Assembly: GCA_029207755.1 (NCBI GenBank)
Contig: JARCOQ010000016.1
Coordinates: 7,612,501-7,676,500, forward strand
DNA length: 64,000 bases
Direction of reading: 5' to 3'
From: Chamaea fasciata
Taxonomy: Eukaryota > Chordata > Aves > Passeriformes > Sylviidae
Part shown: piece by piece, positions 1 through 12,900 of the stretch
How positions within the stretch are numbered: the first letter of the stretch is position 1
Layout: each line of letters opens with the position of its first letter
Notes under the pieces: model-generated
What the model was told of the DNA's origin: nothing
Database searches by the model: none
Seen by the model: only the letters and a program-made list of their open reading frames with translations
Made by a program: the position numbers and the translations under genes

Positions 1-3000
1 GCTGTTGTTGCAGAGGGCACAGCAGCTGAGGGGGGCTGGTCAGAGGAGCTGTTCCTCAGTGTGTGACCCTTTGGATGGGGATTTGGCCCAAGAATAGTGA
101 TATTTACTTGGATTGTGGACTTTCTGTTGTCCCTGCCTGCATGTTAAGTGATGAGCAGGCGTGGTCTCCTTTTGCTTTAGCAGATTTAAGTTTGTGGGTT
201 TTCTTTTAATACAAGATAATGAGAAAATCTTTTCCTGTGGGTTGTCAGAATGTTGCTGACAAAACCATTGAATATATGAAGTTCTGTATCTCTTTTCCAA
301 AATAATGACCTTTAATATTAAGATATGTCCATGAGATGTTACAGCAGATACTTTGGAGGGGAAAATAAAGCAAGGTACATTTCCTTAGTAATTCTTTAGC
401 AATTCTTATGTCTTCATTGATTTTTCTTTTATTTTTATTACTATTGTTATTTTTCCCCCTCTTCATCATAAGCCAAAATGTTTTGTCTATGGAAATTTAC
501 GTTGGTTTTGAAATGAGGTGAAACATTAGTATAATGAGACTGTATCATAATGAAAGTAGGCTTAATTAACCAGTTATTTAAAGTAGTAATGACTTTTAGA
601 GTCATGTTTATGCTGCAGCTGCAATTGATTTAATCTTTGAGAGAGCTGCCCTTGTTAGGAACTTTCTGATTATTGTAGAATATTTGATTAACAGTTACAG
701 TCCTCTGTGATATGGAAAGGGAAAAACTGGTTTTCTTCCTTCTATATGTATATTAAAGAAACAAAAGAAAACCTTAGGATTCTAACCCAGGTGAAAAAAC
801 TTGTTCCTAAAGAGCCAGAGAGATTGAAGCAGCTGATTTCCTACTTTAGGTGAGTGCACTTAGAGCGAGTGTCAGCGTCTTCCAATGAGTGTGTGAAGTC
901 TCCTAGCACTGTTTGCTTGATGAGGATGGTATTAATTATTTATGGTAGTCACTCTTGAAAATACTATCAAGATTTATGTAGTCTTGGATCAGTCTGCAGC
1001 ATTATCTCTGCAAAAAGTGGATGAACACAGTTCCATGAATCATGGCTATATTGATAATTTTGTACTGGGAAGACAAGCCTTCATGATGAAATAGCTCAGA
1101 GTCTACAGCCTAAAGTGTGTAATAGAGGCAACACATTATAGAGCTAAAACCCCACGTGTGTATAGCATAATGTTTTGAAGAAAAAAAAAAAGGCCATTTT
1201 AGAGAAAATGTATTTCATTTTCAGTTTCAGTCTCATCAGCTTCTGAAAACCAGTGATTATAAAGCATAACACCCACACTGTAAAAGGAGCTTCTGATAAA
1301 GCACAGCAGCTTCTTGTTGGCCACTGTCTATCTGAGCAAGAGCTGAATGGCTTATTGATCATATTTCTTCCCCATATGCTTGCACATTTTTTCAGAGGTG
1401 AGGTAATTTTGGCTAGGTCCTTGTTTTGTGGATTTGGCCATTTAGATGGCTGTGGGGTGTCTTAAGGGCTTAAGTGTAATATCGGTGCGGGGGAAGATGG
1501 GAGATTTAAATCACTGTGATTATGCTGCTATAATTCAGCCTAGTGGGTTCTTATTACATATAAAAAGCCTTTTTCCAGTAGTTTCATAAGAAGTAATTTA
1601 AGAGTACGTTACCAAACCAACAAAGCAAACCCTCCAAAAGCAAGACTGCTGTTCCAGAATAAAAAAGGGTTATTTTCCAGTTACACTTTTACACTGAAAT
1701 GGCTTTAAAACCTTGAACTGCTCTGTGTGAACAAATAATTTGTGACTTCATCACCTCGGTCCTGAAATAAATTACAAAAAGCAGTTGTCATGGGTGGAAA
1801 GGTCCATTCTGTGCTTCTGCATTTGGGGATTTTTAGCGTGTACACAATTCTTGTTTGCCGTTGTCTACAGCTCATTTGAATGAGGTATTGTCGTAGGACA
1901 AGAAAAATGGGCTTCCTCACTGCTTTCAGTGATCCTGTCAGTAAAACAGTGATTCAGCAGTATTCTGTATCTAAAGCTGTAAGTACAAGTCAGGAATCAG
2001 TCCTGCCTAGTCATACAAATAGCTGCTGTGTGGGATTCTCCATGAGGAAATCATCCTGTGTCTTTTGTGGATCATTTATATTGTGAGGAGTCCTGTGACT
2101 CCATTTATTTTTAACTCTGTGGAGTGCTTGTTTACCTTTGCACAGTGACAGTTTTAAAGTCATCCTTTATTAAACTTTCTTTTGAGGAAAGCAGTAGATG
2201 ATATTAGAAAAGCTGACTCATTGCTTTGTTTTACCAAATTAGAGTTTATGGGGTTTTTTTCACATAATGTAAGTTTTTGTTGAGTCGTACAAAAGTAGTT
2301 GAGCAAAACCACTGAAGTATCTTTGGTGATTAATCGGAGACTGCTGAACATACTGATTTTGTCTGAAGGAAAATTAAATTCAGTACTTCTAGAGTGGCTT
2401 AGAGGAGCAGCAGCAAAATTTTGTTTTATGATTGCTTCTCTATCTTTAAGCCTAATATGCTTTTTTAATATCTTGGTTATTGAATCTGTGGAATTGAATC
2501 TCATGTTTGCATGGTTCATATTTTAATTTGAAGGTTTAAGCCTTCTCAAATATAATTTCTTAACCAGATTTTGCCAGTTGTATTTTCTTCTAGAAGAGAA
2601 GGTCAGACCATCCTACAGAAGTTGATTTTGTAGCTTAATTTCAGAGAGTGAGCTATATGAGGAGCAATTTTTAATCTTCTGGGCAATGCTGAAATTTAAA
2701 CAACTCACTTGGGAGCCACGAGTGGAAAATACAGAAAGAACATGAAATCTAGGAATCTTCATTGTATTCCAAATGCAGCATTAATTGTTAGTGCATCTGA
2801 ACTGTAGAGAATCATCTTGCTGAGTTCAGAAAGGCATTTTTGGCAGCCTGACTGGCAGGGTTGGATTGGAGCCCTGTGTTGAATGACTTGCCACAATTTA
2901 GGGTATCAAAATGTATTTTATTGGAATTTTCCTCCATGTCTCTTGGCAGTAAGCAATATATGAACTACAAGCATACTAATGCACTTCTGTAAAATTGTAT

Positions 3001-3897
3001 TGACTGTTAATTTTCTTTTTCTGTGGCATAAAATTGTCCTCCAAATGGGGAGGGGAAACAAGAATGAGCCATTGTCTGCTGCCTTGATGTGTAAAGAACT
3101 GCAAGACAGGCTAAAGATTTTTCTAGCTTAAAATTTAAGACCTCCCTTTGACTTTGGCTGGAAAAGCAATTAAATGGTCTGTGAGCTAAGTGTGAAAATT
3201 GAGTAATGGAGGAAAGAAGGGGTTTTAGTCATTTTTTTAATGTTCTGCTATTGTTCAATCTGTTCAACATCAGGGACTGGCACTTTTTAGAGGGTGCCTG
3301 TGATCTAAGATTCAGTATGAGTATTTGTAAGACTGAGACCTAACAATGGAGGTGCTAGAACATCATCACGTAAAGCCAGAGAAAATTAGAGTTGGCAGTC
3401 GTTAATTACTTTTTTTTTTTTTTTTTTTAATATGAAAACTCTTTTGGGATGCTCAGGGACAGTTACACTGCAAAGAACAAAAATCCCCAGACAGCCCAGT
3501 TTCAAAGGTCTTGTAGGTCACCTCTAATGATGAGGCAATGATGTAATTGGTTTGCATTACATTATTCAAGTCATCATCTTCCCTCCACACTAAAGCTTTT
3601 AGCCTGTGTGAAGAAATCACCAGTGAGAATTGGGCAGTAGGTTTACTTTCGGCTGTGAACTCTCATTTCATAAATGTGAAGCAGAATTCCACACCCTAAT
3701 TCTGTAATTCTGAAGCTTTTTGGTCTAATCAGAATTGAGGAAGCTGTCTGTGTCTGTTATCGCTTTTTTGGACAAAGTTCTTATCACTTTCCTTGCTGAG
3801 CTAACCCAGCTGGAGGTTTAGAACTGGGTAAGGATCTATCCGAGAGTCATCACAGCTCTTGGAGTTTGTGTTCCTGACTGACTTGTTTCTTTTGCAG
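1..3897 (+). other. WIPI2: WIPI2 intron 1, 3' part
   Basis: This AT-rich stretch lies between the missing first exon and the first visible WIPI2 coding exon. I see no coding exon in it and nothing resembling the 18-residue insert of the longest human isoform. It has a poly-T run near 3411-3429 and ends in a pyrimidine tract plus CAG acceptor at 3895-3897. It is assigned to intron 1 because the next exon starts at human residue 26 in the middle of a codon. Confidence 0.75.
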
Positions 3898-3980
3898 ATC
3901 CCTTGCAGTTGGCAGTAAATCAGGCTACAAATTCTTCTCTCTTTCTTCTGTGGACAAATTAGAGCAGATCTATGAATGCA
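3898..3980 (+). CDS. WIPI2: WIPI2 coding exon 2
   Basis: Acceptor tttgcag, donor GTGAGT. Encodes human-equivalent residues 26-52 ([13 protein letters not shown]...), the start of blade 1. One base of a split codon is carried at each end. Confidence 0.95.
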
Positions 3981-6900
3981 GTGAGTATCTTTTATTTTCT
4001 TTTTTTTTTTAATCCCCTCAGTTGGCTTAATGTGGGAAGAATAAGAAACGTTTCACTTTTTCACAGGTTGTTTGAAATTGGCATAAAAGGAACCTTATGT
4101 GTAAATATCACTCAAATACAAATCAGTAATTGCTGGCAGGGTAAAACTACAAATTAATGTTCTGTATTTAGCTGGTATGGTATGAAATTTGGTAGTAGCT
4201 GTGAGAACTCTGCTTTTCTAATTTTATGTCCAGCCAGGTTACATTGCAGCTGGGCATAAAAATAATCATTTACTCGTGTGAGAGAGCATCTTTTGGGGCG
4301 TGGAAGCACTAATATACCTTTATCAAATAAGAAAACAATCCCTTTTTATATTTTTTATCCTAATATTTTCTGTTAGAAAATTATTCTTTAACATGATAGC
4401 TGCAGGCTTGCTCATCCAAAAGGGTGAATAACTCAGATTCCCATAATTTCCCAACAGTGAGCACAGTTGAGTAGGATCTGAGGTGAAATGGAGGGAGGCC
4501 TGGGGAAGAAGTGATATCCCCTGTTCTCCCAGCAGTTCATGGACTTCCCTTTTTTGAGATGCTAATAAGTCAACCATGAGTGCTATGCATGAGTATCCTT
4601 GCTTTCATGTAAACTCCATGTGAGCAGGTGGTACCAATTGCTGTGATGTCAGCATTTCTAGTGGGATCCCATGACAGACTTGTCCTCAGACTCCATTCCC
4701 AAAGTGACCTGACCCTGTGGCACGTTAAGTTTGGAAATGGGGTGTGATTCAGATCACCCATTACCTGGGATGACAGCCTGCTTCTGTACACAGTCAATGG
4801 AGAGAAGTAATTGTGAGGTTCAAATTAGGCACCCGTGGTCTAGTTAAATTGTGTTGCAGCTGCATCTTCCTATTTGAGTCATGGTCTGGTTGTACTGGTT
4901 AATAAGTGGCTTGGATTCCATTTTCTGCCGTGGAGTTTATGTACCTGACCTCTGCAGCATGTCAGGCACTTACAGTATCTGGCCTGGTGTCACCCCAGGA
5001 GACTCAGTGAAGATGATTCCCTGTTACACGAGACACTGAAAAGTGCCCTGTGAGGTCAGCTGCACTGGGCAGGGCTGCATCTTCTGGGTAGTCCTTGAGA
5101 GAAGAAGTACAGGTTAGATAAAGTGCCTTGTTCAACATCTTGCAATAATCTGATAAAAGCAGCTAGAATCGGGATTTTGACCTGCTGATTCCAGTCTTGT
5201 CCTCAGGCTGTTCTGAGATGCTTGGTAAACTCTCTGATATTTTGGGTTTTCTGAGTGTTAAGTCTGTGGAAGCTGAGGTAACAGAGGTAACATTTAGCAG
5301 AATGTTTTGGGTTGGAAAGGAGCTTAAAAATCATCCAGTCCCACTACCCCAGGTTGCCCTAAGCCCCATCCAACCTGACCTTGGACACTTCCAGGGATGG
5401 GGCAACACCACTCAGCCTGTGCCGGCTCCTGAGCACCCTCACAGGGAAGAATTTCTAACATACACCAAACCTGAATTTCCCCTCTATGAGTTTGAACCCA
5501 TGACTCTTTGTCCTCTCACTACAAAAAATGCAATGGTTTGGCTCAAAGCAGATCAAAATATTGAGATGCCTTCATTTTCTTTGTATGAGTCAAATAATTT
5601 TCAGTCTTGGACTTGCAAACCATGCCTGTTAAAACTTGATATGAGGGTGGAGGGCTTCCTGTGCTCTGGGTACCTCCTTTCCTCAAGGAAAGGTATCTTG
5701 AGGCCTCCCAGACACGATGCCTCCCACTTCCCAATTTAGTTTAAGTGGGTCTAAAGACTTCTTGTGTTGAGTGAGCACTGTTAAGGACCCCTCCTTCTCT
5801 TCTGGAAGATTGATCTGCCAACTCTTGTGTAGGTGTTTAAACTAAATTGCAGAATATGCCTCAGCTGTCTTGTGTTTGAGAGAAACACAAAAAAAGTGGG
5901 AGATTTGGCTGCTCCCATCACTGACTTCTCCTGTGACTGCAAATCTCCTGACTCCCTGTGCAGTTGATCCCACTGTAAAAACAAGCTTTAGATTGGAGGG
6001 TGCTTTAAGGCTTAATGAATGCTTCTACCATGCTTCGTGTTCTTGGATTAAAAATGGAATAAAGGCACAGCTGATCATAATCTAGCTGGCTCTAACCAGC
6101 TCTTGTCTGTGATGCTACACGCTCGTGTTTATGAAACTAATCTTGTTATGTGTTTGCTTGTTCTCCCCTCGCTCCTGGTGCTTAATTTATTTTGCAATTC
6201 TTTTTGTTCTTACTCTGTTTTGAATCTGAGTTTCTGGCAATGCTCAGTTGTGTAGTGTAAAGGAGATAATACTAATAGAAAAAAAAAAACCCAAAACAAC
6301 CTGAGTAACAGCATTGCTATAGGGCTTTAGTGCTGCTAAACATATGATTAATTCAGGTCAGCTGTACATAGGATGGGCAGTATAGTCTGGTACCCTCTGG
6401 AATAGTTGCTGTTGGGAAGCATAAATTACTTGGCAGCTGTGAAGAGATTTTATCTCTTCTTCCTATTAAAGGAAGACAAAGGAGCAGAGGTGCATCCTGT
6501 ATTTTTAAAGTGAATTTAATTAAATGCCCATCACAAAGCCTTTCTCTAAAGGTAACTGTCTGTATTATAGTCTTTTTATGATGAGACTGGAGGATTATCA
6601 ATTCCTTTGAGGCATTTTGCTTATTGAAAATTTTTTCTTCTGTCTCATGGCTTAGTTGTTGATAGTGCTCTTCCCTGTGTGCCTTCCCTGCTGCCCACCC
6701 ATCAGTGCAGCATAGGACAATGCTTTTTCCATATGAATCTCTGCTGCTGTTCCTCTTCTGAAATACCAGCTCTCCTGCCTGCCTGGGAGGGTGACAAATC
6801 CCAGAAGCTATGTCTGAAAACTTGTCCCTGGATGGGGACAGAAGCTGTGCTGGCCCTGGAGCCGGGAGCAGTCAGACTGTGGGCTTTGGGTCTCTGTGTG

Positions 6901-9900
6901 CTGGTCTTCTCACTCTTGTAAAAGGATGTCATCATTTTGAAGGACTCCAGGCTTAGATGGAAAGCTGATAACCCATCCTGTAAAATATTTGAGAGTCTTT
7001 TATGTAACTGCTCTGATTCAAGGAACACTGACCTCTGCATTTCAAAGTCTCTGTATACATTTATTGAAGCAGATTTTTGTATTTCTTTTTCATGTGTTTT
7101 GTGTGGTATTGGAAAAATGGAGAACAATTCCTTGAAAACAAAGTAATTACTAAAATGCATTATCCCTGTTGCATGAGAAAATTGAATTTTCAAAGCCTCT
7201 GTGAGCTGTTATGTCTTCTCTGAAAAGTACCATATTAAATACAAGATGTAGATAAAAGTCAATTATGTATCATGAAGTACTGAAAATGCAGGGTGTAAAC
7301 CTGCTCCTTTTTCATAAGTAGGCTGTTTCTCTCAAAAAAAATGTAGGATATTAAATATGTTGTGTTCATTTTCTTGAAATAACTGCCCAGAAAAAGCACT
7401 TTGAAAGCAGACGTGTCCCACACTGATGGCAGTGTCATATACTGAGAATGTTGAACAGAACTTTTTTCATGGAATTCCTGTCACTGCTGATGGGAACAGT
7501 GCAAATTAATTACTTAATGTTTCTCTTGGCCAAAACAGAAGCCTTCAGAAACAAGCTATTTTGGGTTGGTTTTTTTGTGGGTTGTTTTTTTATGGGCAGT
7601 TTTATGGTTTGGAATGTGTTAAGCATTGAGCTAATCCAGAAGCTGACTCCTGAAAAATTTGTTTTGGTGGATCAAGGCCAAAGGCTCCAGTCACTTGTCT
7701 TGATTGGGTTCTGTAATGAAAGGGCAGGTGTAGCCAGTGGCTGTGAGAGAGCTGCAGGGCATGGTAAAACTCTCTCCAGCTCCTCACTGCCCTGAAAACT
7801 GTGTCCACTGTGTTCCTGGGGTTTTGGAGAGGACGTTTATGGGATGGAGAGGGGGGCACAGATGCCAGGATAACTGGTGGTGGGACTTGGTCTCCTGCCA
7901 GCATGGTCCAGTGCTGACCTATGATTAAATGCTCTGAAAGTGCCTCTTTGCCAGAGATCCTGGACTTTCCTCCCTCCTGCTCTCTCCTCACGTAGGGATT
8001 TGTGTTCCTCCTTTGCTTTCAGTGCTCCCATAGTAGAAACATTTGGCAAACCTGATGTTTTATGGCTCTGCATGAATGCTGGGCACCAGTGTTTCCTGCA
8101 CAAGTTGCTCTTAGGGCCTGTCAGGTCAAAGATGGTGTGTGTAGAAATGCTGATTGGTGGCTGCAGCTGTCTTGTGGCAAATGAGTTTCACCAGCTTCTC
8201 TGAGTACTGTAACCTTTCTTTCTTCGCGGAGAGGTAAACGGAAATGCCAGGAGTTTGGGTCATCAGGGACCTTTTCGAGTGTAATACTTTTAAGCTTTAA
8301 AAACAAAACCCAAACACATGCACACAAAAAGGCCATAAAACGTTTGCTTTCCTAGATTTCTGCAGAGATAAAATTGTAGAATTCTGGAGTTTGGCAATTT
8401 TCTGAGTGTTATAGCTTTAGGATTTTTTTTCTGTTGGATTCTGGACATGGGGAGTAGACACTGTCCTGAAACATAAACTTGTGTGACACCTTGGGGAGTG
8501 GGGAAGAAATCTTTGGAAACCAGCACTCACTGTGTAGATTTTCTGCTTTAAAAGCCTGTCCTGTGTCCCACCTTGACTCTGAGTTGTTGTGGCTGAATGT
8601 TTGTATTTTTAAATAGCCTGTATCTATGATTCTATGATTTTCTTAGACAATATTTCCTGTTGATGTGCATCATTCTTCTTCCCTGAAATCTCCCTCTGTA
8701 TTTTTCCCTCGTTCCTGTGACTCCTCAGCTGACACAGAAGATGTGTGCATTGTGGAGAGGCTCTTCTCCAGCAGTCTGGTGGCCATAGTTAGCCTTAAAG
8801 CTCCACGCAAGCTGAAAGTTTGTCACTTTAAGAAGGGGACAGAGATTTGCAACTACAGCTACTCCAACACCATCTTGGCTGTCAAACTGAACAGACAGGT
8901 GAGTAGTGGATTTACCTAGGTGGAAACGTGGGAAAGGGGTTTTGGATCTTCTGGCATTTCCTCTGCTGGTTGATGTCTCTTCCTTTAGTGACAGAATTGC
9001 TATGTGAAATTTAGTAGAACTTTTCCAAGTGTGGCTTCTGTATGGCATCTCAGTACTTGTGTTTGGTTTAAGTATTTTTGGTTCTGTGTTTATGTATTTA
9101 CTCGGGGAAATACCCTGAGTAAACAGGGCATGCTTTGAGTAGGAGGATGGACTGGTGGCCTCCTGAGGTCCCTTCCAGTGTGAATCATCCTTTCATCCTA
9201 AATGTGAAAGTATGTAAGACTGACATTTTCTCTTCAGGGCAAAATTTAAAGTTGTCTGTTAAATTGTTATGGTTGTAAGTGCTGTTTGCTGAATTCTTCT
9301 CAAAAAATAAAATCTAAAAAATGTCACGCGACTGGGGATTTTTTTAAGTACCTGGAAGCATAGTTTGCTGTATGACTAAATCATTAGTAGGTTCTTCAGC
9401 AAATACATACCTTTCTGTCTTTAGCCAGTTCATTCAAACTAGAGAGAATGGCATCTGAAGGAGAAAATCTTAATGTCTGTCTTTGCCCCCCAAAAATGGA
9501 TGTGGGAGGAGAGGTTTCCTGTTTAAAGTCATGAGAGAAAGAGTGGGTAATTTGATTTCTGGCACAGGGACTTAGTGTAAAATGAGTAATGTCTAGTTAG
9601 TCATCCACATGTAGTCTATAAAGTAAATGAGATGATGAAGAACTTAGTTTAAAAAAAAAGAGGCCATTCACAAATGATTATGGATAAGTTATAGGCTTTA
9701 TGAATGGTTAAAAAGTCTTCTTTCTTTTCTCTGTTTAACAAAAGCAGAAAGTAATTTCCGTTATTTCCACATGCAAATTGGTACAGAATAAGAATTAAAT
9801 GAAGGTTTCTGGCTTGCTGACTTAAACTAGTAGTGGGAAAGTCTTCAGTTGGCACTGGTGAGGTTGAGGGAAGTGGGATGCAGTGGTCAGTTCAAGTGAC

Positions 9901-12900
9901 CACGTGCAGTGTTTGTGTCAAGACCTGGATCTTGTTTATCTTCTCTCAGACTCTTCTCCCCATCAGGTGGGTACAACCGCTTCTCTATTGGAAGGTGCCT
10001 GCTGCATTTTGGGGTAGAATTTTTTAAGGATTGATAAATCCATATGAACTCTCATTTCCATGTCACCATTTTGTCCTCTTTCCCTTTTTCTAGAGGCTGA
10101 TAGTATGTCTGGAAGAGTCTCTTTATATACACAACATACGAGACATGAAGGTATTACATACAATCAGGGAGACACCTCCCAATCCTGCAGGTAAATGCGA
10201 TGGTGCAATCAGCAGAACTCTGAAAAGTGCTTTCTGTGTCAGTGTGTGAGGTTCCCTACAGGGAACTGTGGTGTTCTTAATTCTGCTTTCAAATTCAATG
10301 ACAAATATGAGTGTTGTCTGAAAGCCTGCATGTTTGATCCAGCTGAGAACAAGTAGCAGCCTCTGCCCTAAACTGCATCTTCCCAATATTTTGGTCTCCT
10401 GGAGTGGATGTGTTGAAATGTTAGAAAAAAACAGGAGAGATAAAAACTGGATTTTGACAGCACTTGGAATAGTTAAAGACTTTGTCAGGTTAATGCTTTA
10501 GGAATCGTGGCAGACATGGGAAGTTCTACTGTTTAATCAGTTACTGTTACTCTGTTGGTATTCTTCCTTTTCTATTTTATATTAAACAAACACTAAATAG
10601 TTGAATATATTGCAGGTTGACTCTGAGATTACTCATCTTTGTTTCTGTTGATAATTGGAGTTATTTTTGTGACACTCAGGCACAGAATCAGAAAGTTTTA
10701 CTGCATAAGTCTTGGACTTTGCCTGTTTCTAATCCTGTTTCTGCATCCCTTGTAGGGTTGTGTGCTTTATCAATAAACAATGATAATTGCTACCTGGCCT
10801 ATCCAGGGAGTGCAACTATTGGAGAAGTACAGGTCTTTGACACCATCAATCTGGTAAGAATCTTTGAATGCTGTTCCCACCTCTAAAGATGCAGGTTTTG
10901 GTAATCACTTAACTTGCTCAGGGAGGAATTACTGGACACTTAGGTTTCTGTGCAACAGTTGGCAGCATCTCTTGCTTCACAGAATGTCAGCAAAGAAATT
11001 ACAAGTGCTGATACTAGATTTGATTGAGTAGAATTGGGCAAATGGGTGGATCCAAGTAATTTCTATTTGAATTGTCTTCCTGCTGTTTGTACTCTCTATG
11101 TATATGCTTCAGTGATAATTTTATGTAATTAGTTACTGAAAAAAATATTGAAGCCCTTGTCCAGAAAGTAAGACCCATGTTTGCTTTGAGTGTGCTTAAA
11201 TATGCAGTCACATGTAGCTTTTGGCGTGTGCTGTTCTAAGGTTCTATTTTATTGATCCACTGCAGAGAGCTGCCAATATGATCCCAGCTCATGATAGTCC
11301 CTTGGCTGCTTTGGCATTTGATGCGAGTGGTACTAAACTTGCCACAGCCTCAGAAAAGGTAAGTGAGCTTTTGATTGCCCTGCCAACAGTGATAAAAATC
11401 AAAATTGTCATTAAGTATTTTAAGTGTGCACAGTTCCATGTGCAAGTGCCAGAGAAGAAGGCTTACAGTTAAAAGGGGAAGTCTAAGTTAAGATCTGTTA
11501 ATGATATTTGACACAATTTCCATGCTGTGAAATGTTGGATAATAAGGTTATTTAAATAAAACATTTTAATCTGGCTGCAATTAGGGCAGTCCTCTGAGTG
11601 TTTCTCCCTTTAGTGCAGGATACTTATTAGAAATTAGTTGTCTTGTTTTGATGATGTCTTGCTAATGAAAACAAGACAGTTAAAACCTGAATAGAGAGAA
11701 GCACCTCGCTAGTCTTTGGCATGTGATGACAAATTGTTCATGTAATGTGTGTAAATTAGAGAGTCTGAAGCCTCTGCTCTTTGAGTAATAAGCTTAGACT
11801 ATAAAGGTATAACTGATTGCATCTGATAAAGGCACAAAGACATCCAAGTGACTGTACTCATGGTACTTGTCTAGTGTGCTGGTTTTCATGATCAAATATG
11901 ATAAGAAGGGCTGTTTTTGATGCACAGCTTGTTCTCTGCATTAGTAGCTCCCACCTCTTGTCTCTGTACTCTTCAAACACATCCTACAAACAAGCTCCAT
12001 AAATACTTCATGTAGTATCTGGGCTGCATCACAGCAATGAGTTACCAGCAAAGTGGTTTGCTGCTTCTAGTTGTACTCTGCTCACTAGAGCTAGTACACA
12101 ATGAATGAACTTGAAATGAAAAATGGTGTGTTTTTTTTTTTTCTTTGCAGGGGACAGTAATAAGAGTGTTTTCCATTCCAGAGGGACAGAAACTCTTTGA
12201 ATTCCGAAGGGGAGTGAAGAGGTAAGGTTCAGCTGGGTTAATTACCTGACACTCATTCCTTATGGTTGGTTTCCAGTATGTTCAGCAATTGAGCTGGCAT
12301 CCTGATTTTTTTTTTTTGCCTGTTTTCATCTTCATTCATCCCTGCATGTATGCTTATAACAGTTTCAGCTTGAATGTTTTCCAATTTCATCCCTTTGGAC
12401 TTGACTATTCTACAAATCAATCCTGTCAAAATTGTACTCCCTCTTGCCTTTTAAAAATTTATTGCTGAGGGAACTTGTTTAAAGTGGGTCACCTTCTGTA
12501 GGATATATTGTATTCTTAGGGCAACTGGAGGCAGTACATCTAATATTCTTACTCTCTTCTAAACCCTTCTAATGCTGTGGCCATTGATAGCCATTGTGAA
12601 ATGGTGTTGTGGTTTGTGGTAGCAGTAACTCTAGTTTATGCAGGGGGAGACTGAGTTCAGATTGTTACTAGTTGATCCCGTACCTGGTAAACATCAGAGC
12701 TGAACATCATTTATCTTCTGCTTGACTAGCTTCAAGAAATTACCAGAGAATTCAGAATTCTTATTATTGAAGGGGTTTTTTCTTACTTGCAAAGTAGTGG
12801 TGACTTTAGAAATTTTCTCAACTAAGCCAAATAGTTTGATTTCCTTGTTTTTCTTCTCTTTTTTTTCTTTTTTCCCCAGGTGTGTGAGCATCTGTTCATT

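Noticed and set aside
8615..8645. tctatgattctatgatt, like the terminal repeat of a CR1
   Set aside because: The sequence before it does not resemble CR1, so only the short repeat is seen.
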